From assembly GCA_945919795.1 (NCBI GenBank), contig CAMEJJ010000017.1, forward strand, positions 1-64,000: a stretch of 64,000 nt of DNA, given 5' to 3'. The notes below the pieces were generated by a model. That model was given only the letters and a program-made list of their open reading frames with translations. It did no database searches and was not told the DNA's origin. This DNA comes from an uncultured Lachnospiraceae bacterium (GTDB lineage Bacteria > Bacillota > Clostridia > Lachnospirales > Lachnospiraceae). Below, in pieces: positions 63,231 to 64,000 of this stretch. Every line of letters begins with the position of its first letter. Position 1 is the stretch's first letter. The translations under genes were made by a program, and so were the position numbers.

Positions 63231-64000
63231 TCACTCCCATACTTTCCAAGGTGCTTTACCATTCTGCCACATATCCTGTAACTTCTCCAATTCTCGCTTG
63301 GTATCCATACACTGCCAAAAACCGTTATATATGTATGCTTTCAACTCATTTTTCTGAATCAGTTCTGCAATCGGCTCTTTTTCAAACACCGTATCATCAT
63401 CTTTTAAATAATCAAATATTTCAGGCTCCAAAACCATAAACCCGGCATTGATACGACTTCCGTCACTGACATCCTTTTCACGGAAATTACGAATGGTTTG
63501 ATTGACGTCAATATCTAAAATTCCAAATCTCTGTCCTAAAGATACAGCCGTAATCGTTGCTGTCTTTCCATGTGAACGATGAAACTGCAACAGTTTACTA
63601 ATATCGATATCAGAAACGGCATCTCCATAGGTTAACATAAATGTTTCATTTCCAATATATTTCTGTATTCTTTTGACACGCCCACCGGTCATCGTATTTA
63701 GTCCCGTATCAACCAAAGTGACTTTCCATGGTTCTGAAACATTATTGTGCACTGTCATCTGATTGTCATTGGTGAAATCAAAGGTCACATCGCAATTATA
63801 CAGATAATAATCGGCAAACCATTCCTTAATCATATGTTGTTTATATCCGCAGCAAATCACAAACTCATTAAATCCATAATGAGAATATTGTTTCATAATA
63901 TGCCACAAAATCGGTTTTTCTCCGATTTCAATCATCGGCTTTGGTTTTAAATGACTTTCCTCACTGATTCGGGTTCCAAATCCACCGGCTAAAATAACGA
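63231..64000 (-). CDS. rfbF: Glucose-1-phosphate cytidylyltransferase RfbF (5' end outside window)
   Basis: Forms CDP-glucose, first step of the CDP-3,6-dideoxyhexose pathway. Readable from the window edge as VILAGGFGTRISEESHLKPK, then PMIEIG, so the nucleotide-binding G-rich loop is present and only a few N-terminal codons are missing. The rest (FVICCGYKQHMIKEWF, TYGDAVSDIDI, NAGFMVLEPEIFDYL) fits RfbF/DdhA. An internal ATG at 63935 is not the real start. Stop overlaps the ribosome site of rfbH. Confidence 0.95.
   Translation of the reverse strand, partial: VILAGGFGTRISEESHLKPKPMIEIGEKPILWHIMKQYSHYGFNEFVICCGYKQHMIKEWFADYYLYNCDVTFDFTNDNQMTVHNNVSEPWKVTLVDTGLNTMTGGRVKRIQKYIGNETFMLTYGDAVSDIDISKLLQFHRSHGKTATITAVSLGQRFGILDIDVNQTIRNFREKDVSDGSRINAGFMVLEPEIFDYLKDDDTVFEKEPIAELIQKNELKAYIYNGFWQCMDTKRELEKLQDMWQNGKAPWKVWE

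Overview
The window reads as a chromosomal segment of a motile, monoderm, AT-rich Firmicute, most likely of the class Clostridia and probably Lachnospiraceae. This is inferred from the topA-codY-flgB-flgC-fliE-fliF gene order, a CodY regulator with a near-consensus CodY box upstream of its own gene, strong AGGAGG-type ribosome sites, and a type IV pilus operon without a secretin. I see no rRNA, tRNA, transposase, phage gene or CRISPR array.

Region 1 (1-13033) is a leftward flagellar hook/basal-body operon: flgB, flgC, fliE, fliF, fliG, fliH, fliI, fliJ, a MotE-like protein, fliK, flgD, a small flagellar-operon protein and flgE. Its 3' side holds two satellites: a degenerate TTTAGACTATC-type repeat that starts at the flgE stop, and an array of eight or more 54-bp palindromic repeats cut by the left window edge. 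Region 2 (13034-17700) holds codY and topA, both leftward. They are separated by about 1.1 kb of non-coding DNA carrying a 74-bp palindromic tandem array (nine copies) and a simple-sequence tract.

Region 3 (17705-37320) is a complete leftward type IV pilus operon behind one good promoter: pilB, pilC, major pilin, prepilin peptidase, a fused PilM-PilN, PilO, four minor pilins (two of them over 800 residues), and a last gene for a 1738-residue exported protein with three related modules. That last set looks like an unusual pilus-tip complex and is the most interesting part of the window. No PilT retraction ATPase is present here.

Region 4 (37449-64000) is devoted to surface glycans. It contains a TPP-dependent acetolactate-synthase-like enzyme with an HMGL-type aldolase fusion. 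A long leftward operon (52388 to 41471) follows, with a GtrB-type polyprenyl-phosphate glycosyltransferase, two other GT2 enzymes, a HAD protein, a dTDP-3-amino-sugar module (FdtA/FdtB-like plus a GNAT), a flippase, a TagF/TagB-like polyol-phosphate transferase, a TagD-like cytidylyltransferase and a methyltransferase. A duplicated YfhO-type GT-C protein is divergent from gtrB, and the two promoters overlap. A multi-pass membrane protein and a CDP-3,6-dideoxyhexose operon (rfbF, rfbH, an SDR enzyme, rfbG) complete the region; rfbF is cut by the right edge.

Two related small proteins (57 and 61 aa), 18 kb apart and both on the + strand, share near-identical promoters and initial transcribed bases. 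They are an undescribed-looking pair flanking the glycan operon. All assignments come from reading the sequence and knowledge of the families; no database search was possible.
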